Origin: Chloroflexota bacterium | GTDB lineage: Bacteria; Chloroflexota; Limnocylindria; Limnocylindrales; CSP1-4 | Reading direction: 5' to 3' | Assembly (NCBI GenBank): GCA_016200675.1 | Contig: JACQEH010000006.1 | Coordinates: forward strand, 1 to 43,133 | DNA: 43,133 bases | In this document: piece by piece, positions 15,260-23,080 of the stretch | Numbering within the stretch: position 1 is the first letter of the stretch | Layout: each line of letters starts with the position of its first letter | Program-made: the position numbers and the translations under genes | Notes under the pieces: model-generated | What the model saw: the letters and a program-made list of their open reading frames with translations, nothing else | Database searches by the model: none | Told to the model about the DNA's origin: nothing

Positions 15260-15988
15260 TCACGCCTGCCGATCGGGATGGAGGTCCTGCCAGGTGCGGG
15301 CGGTTGCCTCGAGCATCGCCCGCAGCATCGCCACGGGGTCGGCGGCCCTGAGGACGCCGCTCGACGAGCCGGTTCCGTCCAGGCCCAGCCGCATCACGGT
15401 CTCGACGTCGGCGGGGCCGTTCACGCCGGCCCCGCTCATCACGAGGATCCGGGGGTCGACACCCTTGACGGCCGCCACGGCCTCGGCCACGAACCCGGCC
15501 ATGACGCTGCCGACGGAGCGGCCGCTGGCGATGAGCTCCGGGGGCTCGGCCAGGACGATGTCCGGGCCGAGGCGGGCGAACGCCTCCGCCTCGGCGGGCG
15601 AGTCGGCAAAGACGAGGGTCGCCAGGCCGGCCGCCCGGGCCCGCTCAATGGACGCCTCGAGCTCGGCCGGCGACAGCCGCCGCTCGGAGTGGTTGAGGAG
15701 CGTGCCCACGGCTCCGGCCTCCCGGACCGCCTCGGCCAGCACCGCCCCGACGCCGCGCCCGGGCGGGAGGGCGTCGACATGCTGGGCGAAGACGAGGATT
15801 CGGCTCGTCGCCGCGGCCACGGCGGGGATGTCCACGGCCTGGGGATCGAAGACGATCGAGACGTCGAGCTCCACGGCCAGCCGGTCAGCGGCCACGGCGA
15901 GGCGGACCGCGGCGGCCCCCCAGGCGTAGCCCTTCAGGCCGACCTCGAAGACGGGCGGCCGGATTCGGGGCCTGGGCTCGGCGCTCAG
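15260..15988 (-). CDS. tpiA: Triose-phosphate isomerase, archaeal-type short form
   Basis: A TIM-barrel protein of about 242 residues that interconverts dihydroxyacetone phosphate and glyceraldehyde-3-phosphate, or a similar short ketose/aldose phosphate pair. With the start at CTG 15988 the catalytic residues are Lys19 (GLKGY), His100 (TLLNHSERR) and Glu148 (LAEPPELIASG). The phosphate loops (MSGAGVN, GTGSSSGVL) are recognisable. FAQHVD and GTLLNHSERR, together with the short length, are typical of archaeal TPI rather than the 250-residue bacterial form with the NWKMN start. There is no in-frame ATG or GTG near the expected N-terminus: the CTG overlaps the upstream TGA as CTGA, and the nearest GTG lies inside the upstream gene. 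The start is therefore uncertain. In the operon it would return the aldolase product to glycolysis. An erythrulose-phosphate isomerase role, as in some tetritol pathways, is an alternative. Confidence 0.82.
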   Translation of the reverse strand: MSAEPRPRIRPPVFEVGLKGYAWGAAAVRLAVAADRLAVELDVSIVFDPQAVDIPAVAAATSRILVFAQHVDALPPGRGVGAVLAEAVREAGAVGTLLNHSERRLSPAELEASIERARAAGLATLVFADSPAEAEAFARLGPDIVLAEPPELIASGRSVGSVMAGFVAEAVAAVKGVDPRILVMSGAGVNGPADVETVMRLGLDGTGSSSGVLRAADPVAMLRAMLEATARTWQDLHPDRQA

Positions 15989-17155
15989 ACGACCACCGCC
16001 TCGATCCCCAGCATCGCGGCCAGGTGCAGGAGCTGGGCGGTCCACCGACCCCGGGCGGCGCCCATGTGGTGGGTGGCGCCGGCCCGGAGCCAGGCGTCGC
16101 ACCAGTCGGCGATCTTCAGCGTGTCGTGGCGGAAGAGGGTCTGGGGCGCCGAGATCGCACGCGGCGGGAAGGGCAGCAGCTCGCCCTCGCTGATGACGAA
16201 GCGCCAGCGATTGCCGCCCACGGTCACGAGGGCCAGGTTGGTGATGGGTCCCGGCTCGTAGGCGAACTCGAAGCCGGCGCCGAAGCCGTGGACGCCCTTG
16301 TAGTAGATGGAGTGCTTGACCTTGACCGCACCCGGGGTCCCCATCGCCGGGTTGCCGTGGCCGTCGTGGGAGAACATCACCGCGTTCGTGTCGTAGTCGA
16401 CGACGTAGTTCTCGAGGGTCGTGGCCTGGCCGGCAAGCTCCTGCATGACCAGCTGTGCCACCGCGGTGTTCACGTCGCCCTCGGGCGAGGCCGGGATCCC
16501 GATCTCGCACAGGCGCCCGGTCCCGTAGCTGGGGATGATCCCGACCCGCGGATCCGTGAGCCAGACCTGGTCGAAGGCCGTGAACGCGTCGAACCGATGC
16601 TCCCGGACCACGGCCTCGAGGGCGAGGGCAAGGCGGCACGACCGCTCGAAGAGGGCGGGCTCCATCTCGACCGCATAGCGTGCCCGTTCGGCGGCCATGA
16701 GCCGGTCGACATCGGCCTGCGGGGTCTCGCCCATGCGGACGGCGACCTTCTCCGGCTCGAGGGGCCACGTCACCGGGCCGATGGACTCGCGCATCGAGAG
16801 GCCGTCGAACATGAGGTCCGTCATGCCCTCGAAGTGGTGGCCGACGAGGGCCACGCGGGCCTCCCGGAGCCGCCGCCGGACGGCCGCGGCCTGGATCACC
16901 TCGCGGACGCGGCGGCGTCCATCGGGGTCGTCGAAGGTGGAGGTCACGATCGCGAACTGGCGGCCCGTCCGGATGAGGACCGCGGTCAGCTCCGGCATGC
17001 CGGCCATGCCGGAGTTGAGCATGACGACATCGAAGCCGTCGTCCTCACCGAGGCGCCGCGGCGGCCGTCGCGGCCGGGCGCATGTGGGCGGTCTTGTTGT
17101 AGTCGTCCTCCAGCAGCGCCATCACCAGGACGCCGATCTTCGCCGTCGTTGTCAC
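15985..17155 (-). pseudogene. L-arabinose/L-fucose isomerase-family gene with internal deletion and frameshift
   Basis: Two frames together resemble a sugar isomerase. A GTG at 17155, preceded by AAGGGAG, encodes 36 residues (AKIGVLVMALLEDDYNKTAH, then MRPAATAAAAPR) and stops at 17045. The rest of the protein continues in another frame: DGFDVV then MLNSGMAGMPELTAVLIR, with ATG at 17022, through FEGMTDLMFDGL, FTAFDQVWLTDP, GRLCEIGIPASPEGD, MFSHDGHGNPAMG and HHMGAARGRW to 15985. Family members normally have 80 or more residues between the first strand and the NSGMAG-like strand; here about eight remain. Frame and roughly a quarter kilobase have therefore been lost. The downstream frame has no start upstream of 17022 before a stop. 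The C-terminal catalytic half looks intact. It is either a true pseudogene or an assembly/sequence error; the intact operon around it favours checking the latter. Confidence 0.72.
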
Positions 17156-17207
17156 CTGCCGCTCTCCCTTGCTCCGTTCGCTGGTGTGCCTCGGTTGGTG
17201 TGCTCCG

Positions 17208-18731
17208 TCATCCCGGCCCCGCGGCCCGTTCGAACTCGGGGCGGAGTGCCTCGAACAGGCGGACGTAGCGGTGGTACGCGTCGTCGTAGGCCGGCCCGTT
17301 CGCGGGCCCGGGCTCGAATCGGTCACGGGTGGACACGAGCGCGGCTTCGGCTTCGGCCAGGTCTCGAAACGCACCAACGGCCACGCCCGCCAGCATGGCA
17401 TCGCCGCGGACCGCCGCGTCCTCGCCCTCGAGGGTCACGATCGGCAGGCCGCATACGTCCGCCTTGACCTGGTTCCACAGCCGGCTCCGCGCGCCGCCAC
17501 CATTGGAGCGGATCTCGGTCGCGGTCGCGCCAGCTTGGGCCAGGAGCTCGACGTTGCGACGGAGCATGAAGGCCACCGCTTCCAGGATCGCCAGGGCGAA
17601 GTGCCCGCGGGTGTGGGCGAGGGTGAAGCCCGCGAACACGCCGCGGGCGGCCGGCACGTACTCGGGACTGAAGGCACCGGCGAGGTGCGGCAGCATCGTC
17701 AGGCCCTCGCAGCCCGGCGGCACCGCCGCCGCGAACGCGGTGAGTCCCTCGTAGCTGCCGGATCCCCCCGGCCCGTGCGATTCGCCGGACCCGAGTTGGT
17801 CCCGGAACCAGGTGAGAGCCATCCCGCCGGTCGGACAGACCGGGCAATAAAGATAGGTGCCCGGGGCGGAGTGGACGTAGACCGGCGTCCGCCGCGTGGG
17901 ATCGCCGCCGTGGTGGTCGACGGCCGCCTGGATCGTGAGCGCTCCGCCGGTGCTCTCGGAGATCATCCCGCCGGCGATGTTGCCCACGCCCACCGCGCCG
18001 GCGCCCTGGTCCATGCCTCCCGCGACCACCGGCAGCCCGGCGCGGAGCCCGAGGGCCTCGGCCGCGTCGGCCTGGAGCGTGCCCACGATCGTGCCGGGCG
18101 CGGCGAGCTCGGGCAGCCGCTCCGGCCCCACGCCGACCGCCTCGAGCATCGGCGCCCACCAATCCCCCGAGCGGATGTCGAGGAGCATGGTCGTGCACTG
18201 GATCGAGCCGTCGGTCACGAAGCGGCCGGTCAGCCGGCGCAGCACGAAGTCCTCGGCCAGCACGAACCGGTGGGCGCTTCGGAACAGGTCCGGCTCGTGG
18301 CGTCGCCACCAGAGGAGCTTCGGGGCCGTCCACGTCGGGTTGACGTCGGGCACGCCGGTCCGGTCGTAGACGTCGGTGGTGCCGAACCGTTCCGCCAGCT
18401 CGCGGGCCTCGGCGGCAGCCCGGTTGTCGAGCCAGACGAGGGCCGGTGCGAGCGCCCGTCCCCGACCGTCGACGGCGGCGACGGTCTCACCCTGGCTGGA
18501 GACGCCGATCGCCGCGATCGCCGCTCGTTCGACGCCGGCTGTCGAGAGCAGCTCGCGGACGGCCGACAGCGCCGCGGTCCACCACGTCTCGGGGTCGATC
18601 TCGACGCGGTCGGGCACGGGATGGACCAGCCGGTACTCCCGCCCGGCCCCGGCGATCCGGCTGCCCGCGGCGTCGTAGAGGCCGGCCTTGACCGACGTCG
18701 TGCCGATGTCGAGGCCGAGGAGGAGCGTCAT
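17208..18731 (-). CDS. FGGY-family carbohydrate kinase (xylulokinase-like)
   Basis: A 507-residue ATP-dependent sugar kinase, full length for the family. The N-terminal FGGY domain (1-245) begins with LLGLDIGTTSVKAG (Asp8) and includes VSSQGETVAAVD and ALVWLDNRAA. The catalytic Asp is Asp241 in GGMDQGAGAVG. The C-terminal domain carries STGGALTIQ, PHLAGAFSPEY, ARGVFAGF and SNGGGARSRLWNQ. The ATG at 18731 is 13 bases after the aldolase stop; the longer open frame is antisense-like sequence over the aldolase gene. Within the operon it should phosphorylate the ketose made by the isomerase, giving the substrate of the aldolase. The exact sugar cannot be assigned from motifs. Confidence 0.92.
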   Translation of the reverse strand: MTLLLGLDIGTTSVKAGLYDAAGSRIAGAGREYRLVHPVPDRVEIDPETWWTAALSAVRELLSTAGVERAAIAAIGVSSQGETVAAVDGRGRALAPALVWLDNRAAAEARELAERFGTTDVYDRTGVPDVNPTWTAPKLLWWRRHEPDLFRSAHRFVLAEDFVLRRLTGRFVTDGSIQCTTMLLDIRSGDWWAPMLEAVGVGPERLPELAAPGTIVGTLQADAAEALGLRAGLPVVAGGMDQGAGAVGVGNIAGGMISESTGGALTIQAAVDHHGGDPTRRTPVYVHSAPGTYLYCPVCPTGGMALTWFRDQLGSGESHGPGGSGSYEGLTAFAAAVPPGCEGLTMLPHLAGAFSPEYVPAARGVFAGFTLAHTRGHFALAILEAVAFMLRRNVELLAQAGATATEIRSNGGGARSRLWNQVKADVCGLPIVTLEGEDAAVRGDAMLAGVAVGAFRDLAEAEAALVSTRDRFEPGPANGPAYDDAYHRYVRLFEALRPEFERAAGPG

Positions 18732-18744
18732 GGCGCCGCCGGCG

Positions 18745-19560
18745 CTACGCGAGCCCGTGCGTGGCGGCCGCGGCCGCCGGATCGGCGCCTCGCTTGACGA
18801 CGTCCTGGAGGGCGGCCATGAAGCGCACCGGGTCCACCGCCCCGACGAGATTGCGGCCGAACACGACGCCGCGCGCGCCATCCCGGATGGCCGTCGCCGC
18901 GAGCTCGAGGGCATCGACCTCGTGCGGCAGCTTCTTCGCCCCCAGGGCGAGGACGGGCACGGGCGTGGAGCGAACGATCTCGGCGAAGCGTTCGCCCGTG
19001 TGGAACGTCTTGACGAGGTCGACGCCGAGCTCCGCGACGATCCGACAGCCGATCGAGATCACCTCGTGGCGCTCCTCGGGCGAGACGTCCTCGTGGCCGG
19101 CCGGGTAGACCTCGCCGACGATCGGGACGCCGGCTGATCGCGCCTCGTCCACGCAGCGAGCGACCATGGCCACGTTCTCGGCGTCCACGGCCTCCGAGCC
19201 GGTCTTGATGGACATCCCGACGAGGACGATGTCGGCCCCGAGAGTGATGGCGCCCGCCGCCGAGATCATGGGCACGCTCCGGCTCTCGCGATAGCCCCAC
19301 TGGGTGGCGTACTGGGTGCCCCAGTTGAGGCGGACGAGCATCGCCGGAGCGCCGCGGCGACTGAACGCCGACGCGAGGTGGGGTGCCATGCCGGGGCTGA
19401 GGAGGATCGCGTCGGCGCCGGTCAACAGGCCGATGACCGAGGAGAGGTCCTCGAAGCCGGGCCGTGGGCCGTTGTAGAGACCGTGGTCGATGGCGGCCAC
19501 GACCGCATTCGAGCCGCCGTCGAAGAGTCGTGCCAACCGGATCTGGCCGCCGGAACCCAC
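18745..19560 (-). CDS. Class I aldolase of the LsrF/DhnA (DeoC/FbaB) family
   Basis: A 271-residue TIM-barrel aldolase. The Schiff-base lysine is Lys184 in VDLVKTFHTGERF, matching the IIKTYY-type site of LsrF. Other landmarks are AAIDHGLYNGP (24-32; compare the DHG..QGP stretch of LsrF), MLVRLNWGTQ, ALGAKKLPHEVDAL and VVFGRNLVG (phosphate binding). The start is GTG 19560, with a strong GGAGG seven bases upstream; an ATG at 19643 opens a different, non-homologous frame. It is the first gene of the leftward operon (aldolase, kinase, isomerase, TPI, YjbQ) and likely cleaves a ketose phosphate to dihydroxyacetone phosphate plus an aldehyde. The similarity to LsrF would also allow a thiolase-like role in AI-2 turnover, but the linked isomerase and TPI favour sugar breakdown. 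Confidence 0.88.
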   Translation of the reverse strand: MGSGGQIRLARLFDGGSNAVVAAIDHGLYNGPRPGFEDLSSVIGLLTGADAILLSPGMAPHLASAFSRRGAPAMLVRLNWGTQYATQWGYRESRSVPMISAAGAITLGADIVLVGMSIKTGSEAVDAENVAMVARCVDEARSAGVPIVGEVYPAGHEDVSPEERHEVISIGCRIVAELGVDLVKTFHTGERFAEIVRSTPVPVLALGAKKLPHEVDALELAATAIRDGARGVVFGRNLVGAVDPVRFMAALQDVVKRGADPAAAAATHGLA

Positions 19561-19643
19561 GGGATCGCCTCCAGGTCGATGGCCCCGCGGCGGTCCGATG
19601 GGCCGGCCGGCGACGCCGGGAAGGTGTTCGGATTGATGCTCAT

Positions 19644-19671
19644 ATGCTATGCGGAACGTGCCGAGTGTCAA
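19644..19671 (-). promoter_or_regulatory. Sigma70-type promoter of the leftward catabolic operon
   Basis: On the minus strand a perfect TTGACA (19666-19671) is followed after 16 bases by TAGCAT (19644-19649; four of six match). Transcription would start near 19637, leaving a leader of about 77 bases before the GTG at 19560. Confidence 0.6.
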
Positions 19672-19684
19672 GGCACACGCGTTT

Positions 19685-19700
19685 GTATCGACCTCGATAC
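19685..19700. promoter_or_regulatory. Operator candidate, perfect 16-bp inverted repeat
   Basis: GTATCGA-CC-TCGATAC is a perfect 7-2-7 inverted repeat midway between the two divergent promoters, 13 bases upstream of the leftward -35. It is a good candidate site for the DeoR-family regulator encoded at 23077-23889. Position and symmetry are seen; the binding partner is inferred. Confidence 0.5.
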
Positions 19701-19744
19701 TGCATGTTTCGCGCATGAGCCACCACATTCGTGCAGGAACCATC

Positions 19745-19774
19745 TTGCGATCGGTCGTCGAATCGGCGTACGAT
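19745..19774 (+). promoter_or_regulatory. Promoter candidate of the rightward transporter operon
   Basis: TTGCGA (19745-19750), an 18-base spacer and TACGAT (19769-19774) each match the sigma70 consensus at four of six positions. A leader of about 130 bases would follow before the TTG start at 19912. Confidence 0.4.
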
Positions 19775-19911
19775 CCTGCAGATGCCGCTCCCCGTGGGGG
19801 CGGCGTGCTGGCGACCCGCTCGCGGGTCCGCTCGAGTGCAGCGCCCAAGGCCGGACGCTCGGGCGCCAGGAGGCCCGCGGCAGGATGCACGCCGGAAAGG
19901 AGACAGGGACT

Positions 19912-21261
19912 TTGAACCGAAAGTTGCTTGCGTTCGCAGCGACCCTGGCGATCGTGGGGGCTGCCTGCGGCAGCGCGTCGTCGCCGTCACCGGCCGCCAC
20001 GGCCGCCGGTTCGCAGCCCGTGACGAGCGCCAGTCCCACCACGGCCGCGCCCGTGACGCTGACCCTCTGGCACAACTACGGGACCGAGGCCAACGCCAAG
20101 GTCACCGACGCGTTGGTCAAGGCCTACACGACCGCGAACCCCAACGTCACGATCAACGTCGTCAGCCAGCCGGCCGACAACTACTTCGCGCTCCTCAAGA
20201 CGGCGGCGATCGCGGGCTCGGGCCCGGACCTGATGACGATGTGGACGGGCCTCTTCGCCCTCCAGAACCAGGGCTACCTGGAGCCGCTCAACTCCTATAT
20301 CCCGACCGCCACGCTCAAGAAGTTCACCGGCATCGACTGGTGCTCGAAGGGCCTGTCGCTCGACCAGGGCGCCATCTGCGTGACGCTCGACATGCAGCAC
20401 TACAACGGCTTCTACAACAAGGACCTCTTCGCCCAGGCCGGGATCACGACGTTCCCGACGAACTGGGACGAGTTCATGGCGGCCAGCGCGAAGCTCAAGG
20501 CCAAGGGCATCCTGCCGCTGGCCTACGGCACGGGCGGCCAGGCGCTCAACGCCGGCTTCTACCCCTACTACGACCTCAGCTACCTGATGATGTACCTGCC
20601 GGTCGCAGACTGGCAGAAGCTCTACAGCGGCAAGCTGCCCTGGACGGATCCGGCGATCGTGGCCCAGCTGAAGAAGTGGGGCTCCCTCAAGACGCAGGGG
20701 TACACCAACTCGGACGTCCTGACCAACACAGATTCGGTCGCCCAGTTCGAGGCCGGCAAGGCCGCCATGACCCTCGAGGGCTCGTGGGACTTCAAGGAAT
20801 TCCACGACAAGATGGGCGACAAGGTGGGCGTCTTCGTCCCGCCCTTCACCGACACCCAGGCCAAGGGCGTCGTCGAGTTCCCCGGCGACGGCTTCGGCGT
20901 GACGAGCTACTCCAAGCACAAGGCGGACGCCGCCGCGTTCCTGGCCTGGCTCGTGACCCCCGACGCCCAGAAGATCATCGCCGACGGCGGCCTGATCCCG
21001 GTCGTCGCCGGGCAGGCGGCGTCCGAGCCACTCGCCAACGCGATGCTCGACTTCGCGGCCAAGCAGGGCTACACCCGCTACCCGATGATCGACAACGTCC
21101 TCCAGCCCGAGGTCACCGACGTGGCGACCAAGGTCCTCAACGCCATCCTCGCCGGGACGATGAGCGCCGAGGATGCGACCAAGGCCATGGCCAACGCGCT
21201 GAGCCAGTTGCCCGCCGATCGGCGCGGCGACACGTACACGGCACCTGCCGCGGGCGGGTGA
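19912..21261 (+). CDS. ABC sugar transporter, substrate-binding lipoprotein
   Basis: A 449-residue family 1 (MalE-like) solute-binding protein. The N-terminus is a lipoprotein signal (NRKLLAFAATLAIVGAAC, Cys at about 19), followed by an Ala/Ser/Thr/Pro linker and the mature fold: LTLWHNYGTEANAK, NYFALLKTAAIAGSGPDL, GFYNKDLFAQAGI, EAGKAAMTLEGSWDF and FLAWLVTPDAQKIIADGG. The TTG at 19912 is preferred because AAAGGAGA lies about nine bases upstream; an in-frame ATG at 19885 would place that ribosome site inside the gene. It is the first gene of the transporter operon and should capture the sugar outside the membrane and pass it to the two permeases. Confidence 0.92.
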   Translation: MNRKLLAFAATLAIVGAACGSASSPSPAATAAGSQPVTSASPTTAAPVTLTLWHNYGTEANAKVTDALVKAYTTANPNVTINVVSQPADNYFALLKTAAIAGSGPDLMTMWTGLFALQNQGYLEPLNSYIPTATLKKFTGIDWCSKGLSLDQGAICVTLDMQHYNGFYNKDLFAQAGITTFPTNWDEFMAASAKLKAKGILPLAYGTGGQALNAGFYPYYDLSYLMMYLPVADWQKLYSGKLPWTDPAIVAQLKKWGSLKTQGYTNSDVLTNTDSVAQFEAGKAAMTLEGSWDFKEFHDKMGDKVGVFVPPFTDTQAKGVVEFPGDGFGVTSYSKHKADAAAFLAWLVTPDAQKIIADGGLIPVVAGQAASEPLANAMLDFAAKQGYTRYPMIDNVLQPEVTDVATKVLNAILAGTMSAEDATKAMANALSQLPADRRGDTYTAPAAGG

Positions 21262-21313
21262 TCGACTTCGGTCGGCGGCGGACCACGTCCGCCGCCGACA
21301 TCCGGGCGACCTC

Positions 21314-22252
21314 ATGACCACCTCGTCGCCGCTTGCCGGCGCCCCGGCAACCGCGCTGCCGGGGCGATCACGGCCGCGCCCGGGCCGGCTCCGGGCCGGG
21401 CAGCGGCGGGCGGGCCTTGCCTTCGCCCTGCCCGTGATCGTCCTCGAAGTGCTCTTCCTCCTGATCCCGATCGCCCAGGCGGCCTACTTCAGCTTCACCC
21501 GCTGGGACGGCATCACTGCCAGCTGGATCGGGCCGGCCAACTACCAGCGCCTCTTCGGCGACCCGACCTTCTGGCGGGTCATGGCCAACAACCTCCTCCT
21601 CCTGGCCTCCGTGCCGCTGGCGATCCTGATCCCGCTCCTGGTCGCCTACCTCCTCAACGAGCACGTCCCGGGCTGGCGCTTCTTCCGGTCCGCCTACTTC
21701 CTGCCGACCGCCATCTCGTGGGTCGTCATCGGCATGGTCGCCCTTCGCGTCTTCGCCCGCGAGGGCCTCCTCAACCACCTGCTCGACGCGGTCGGGCTGG
21801 GGTTCATCCATACGGACATGCTGGCCGGAGAGCTGTCGGCGATGGAAGCCGTGGCCATCACCTTCATCTGGTCCGTCTTCGGCACCAACACGATCATCTT
21901 CATCACCGGCATGGCGACCCTCGACCGGGAGGTCTACGAGGCCGCCCGCGTCGATGGCGCGGGGGCCTTCACGACGTTCGTGAAGATCACCATCCCGATG
22001 CTGATGCGCTTCATCCAGTTCGCCTTCATCCTGACCCTCATCACGGCCTTCACGGCCCTCTTCAGCCTGATCTTCGTGATGACCGGGGGCGGGCCCGGGT
22101 ACGGCACGACGACCCTCGAGTTCTACGTCTACCAGCAGGGCTTCCAGGTCGGCGTGTTCGGCTATGCGGCGGCGATCGGGATCGTCCTCTTTGCGATCGT
22201 CTTCGCCATCAGCCTCGCCCAGCTGCGGATCTTCCGCAGCCGGCTCGACTAG
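21314..22252 (+). CDS. ABC sugar transporter permease (MalF/UgpA type)
   Basis: A 312-residue inner-membrane protein with six hydrophobic helices, beginning at about residue 34 (LAFALPVIVLEVLFLLIP). The cytoplasmic EAA loop that contacts the ATPase reads YEAARVDGAGAFTTFVKITI with PML following, all key positions conserved. The N-terminal 30 residues are basic and Pro-rich. It lies 52 bases after the binding protein gene and nine before the second permease, so the three are co-transcribed. Confidence 0.93.
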   Translation: MTTSSPLAGAPATALPGRSRPRPGRLRAGQRRAGLAFALPVIVLEVLFLLIPIAQAAYFSFTRWDGITASWIGPANYQRLFGDPTFWRVMANNLLLLASVPLAILIPLLVAYLLNEHVPGWRFFRSAYFLPTAISWVVIGMVALRVFAREGLLNHLLDAVGLGFIHTDMLAGELSAMEAVAITFIWSVFGTNTIIFITGMATLDREVYEAARVDGAGAFTTFVKITIPMLMRFIQFAFILTLITAFTALFSLIFVMTGGGPGYGTTTLEFYVYQQGFQVGVFGYAAAIGIVLFAIVFAISLAQLRIFRSRLD

Positions 22253-22261
22253 GGCCGGGCG

Positions 22262-23080
22262 ATGGGCATCGCCCGGCGACGGGTCGGCCGCGGCCTCATC
22301 TTCCTGGTCCTATGCCTGGTCGTCGTGATCATGCTGTTCCCGTTCCTGTTCATGGTCCTCACGGCCTTCCGGTCCCGGGACCAGTACCTGACCGGACAGG
22401 GCTTCTCGCTCGACAGCTGGCGCGAGCTGTTCAAGTTCCTGCCGGTCGTGCAGGAGCTGATCAACTCCGCGGTCGTGACCGGCGGTGCGGTCCTCCTGAT
22501 CATCGCCGTCAGCACCACCGGGGGGTTCGCCTTCGCGAAGCTCGGCTTCCGCGGCTCCGGCTTCGTCTTCCTCGGGATCCTGGCCGGAATGATGATCCCG
22601 ATGCAGTCGATCATCATCCCCGAGTTCGTGAACATCGCCCGGGTCCTCCACCTCAACAACCAGTACCTCGGGGCGATCCTCGTCTACGCCGCGCTCGGGG
22701 CACCGTTCGCGACCTACCTCATGACGACCTACTACCGGGGCGTCCCAACGGAGCTCGTGGAGGCCTCGGTGATGGACGGGGCGTCCTACTGGCAGGTCTT
22801 CCGGAAGGTGATGCTGCCCCTCAGCATCCCGGCCATCACGACGGTCGCGGTGCTCCAGTTCATCCAGGTCTGGGACGATCTGCTGGTGGGCCTCCTCTTC
22901 CTCAACGAGCCGCACGTCCGGACGATCACCGTGGGGCTGGCCGTGATCCAGACCGGCCGCGTGGTCAACGTCCCGGCGCTCATGGCCGGTTCCCTGCTGT
23001 CCGCACTGCCGGCGATCCTCGTCTACCTGATCTTCCAGCGGAACCTCATCCAGGGGCTGACGATGGGCGTCAACAAGTGA
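22262..23080 (+). CDS. ABC sugar transporter permease (MalG/UgpE type)
   Basis: A 272-residue inner-membrane partner of the preceding permease, with six helices starting at LIFLVLCLVVVIMLFPFLF. The EAA loop is VEASVMDGASYWQVFRKVML. Its stop overlaps the GTG start of the regulator gene. No ABC ATPase gene is present in the operon, so a shared MsmX/UgpC-like ATPase encoded elsewhere is presumed. Confidence 0.93.
   Translation: MGIARRRVGRGLIFLVLCLVVVIMLFPFLFMVLTAFRSRDQYLTGQGFSLDSWRELFKFLPVVQELINSAVVTGGAVLLIIAVSTTGGFAFAKLGFRGSGFVFLGILAGMMIPMQSIIIPEFVNIARVLHLNNQYLGAILVYAALGAPFATYLMTTYYRGVPTELVEASVMDGASYWQVFRKVMLPLSIPAITTVAVLQFIQVWDDLLVGLLFLNEPHVRTITVGLAVIQTGRVVNVPALMAGSLLSALPAILVYLIFQRNLIQGLTMGVNK

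Larger units (their letters stand above)
19561..19911. promoter_or_regulatory. Divergent regulatory region of the sugar locus
   Basis: This 351-base region separates the leftward catabolic operon from the rightward transporter operon and is less GC-rich in its centre than its surroundings. It contains a promoter in each direction and a central inverted repeat, listed separately. A further 7-bp inverted pair, TGCAGGA (19732-19738) and TCCTGCA (19774-19780), brackets the rightward promoter. Short frames across the region have no coding character. Confidence 0.6.

Noticed and set aside
15988..16768. In-frame upstream extension of the TPI gene
   Set aside because: The added residues are an out-of-frame reading of the isomerase gene with no TPI similarity; the TPI first strand begins just after 15988.
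18731..18745. Reading the LsrF-like aldolase plus FGGY kinase as an AI-2 (Lsr) uptake system
   Set aside because: The binding protein is of the MalE type rather than LsrB type, the regulator is a DeoR-family protein rather than LsrR, no LsrG is present, and an isomerase and TPI are linked; sugar catabolism fits better.
19422..19643. Minus-strand frame starting MSINPNTFPASPAG at an ATG
   Set aside because: It overlaps the aldolase start in a different frame and runs into non-homologous sequence; the GTG at 19560 has a far better ribosome site and continues into the conserved aldolase.
21718..23076. In-frame upstream extension of the DeoR regulator
   Set aside because: The extension covers both permease genes in another frame and is His/Arg/Pro-rich; the helix-turn-helix begins right after the GTG at 23077.
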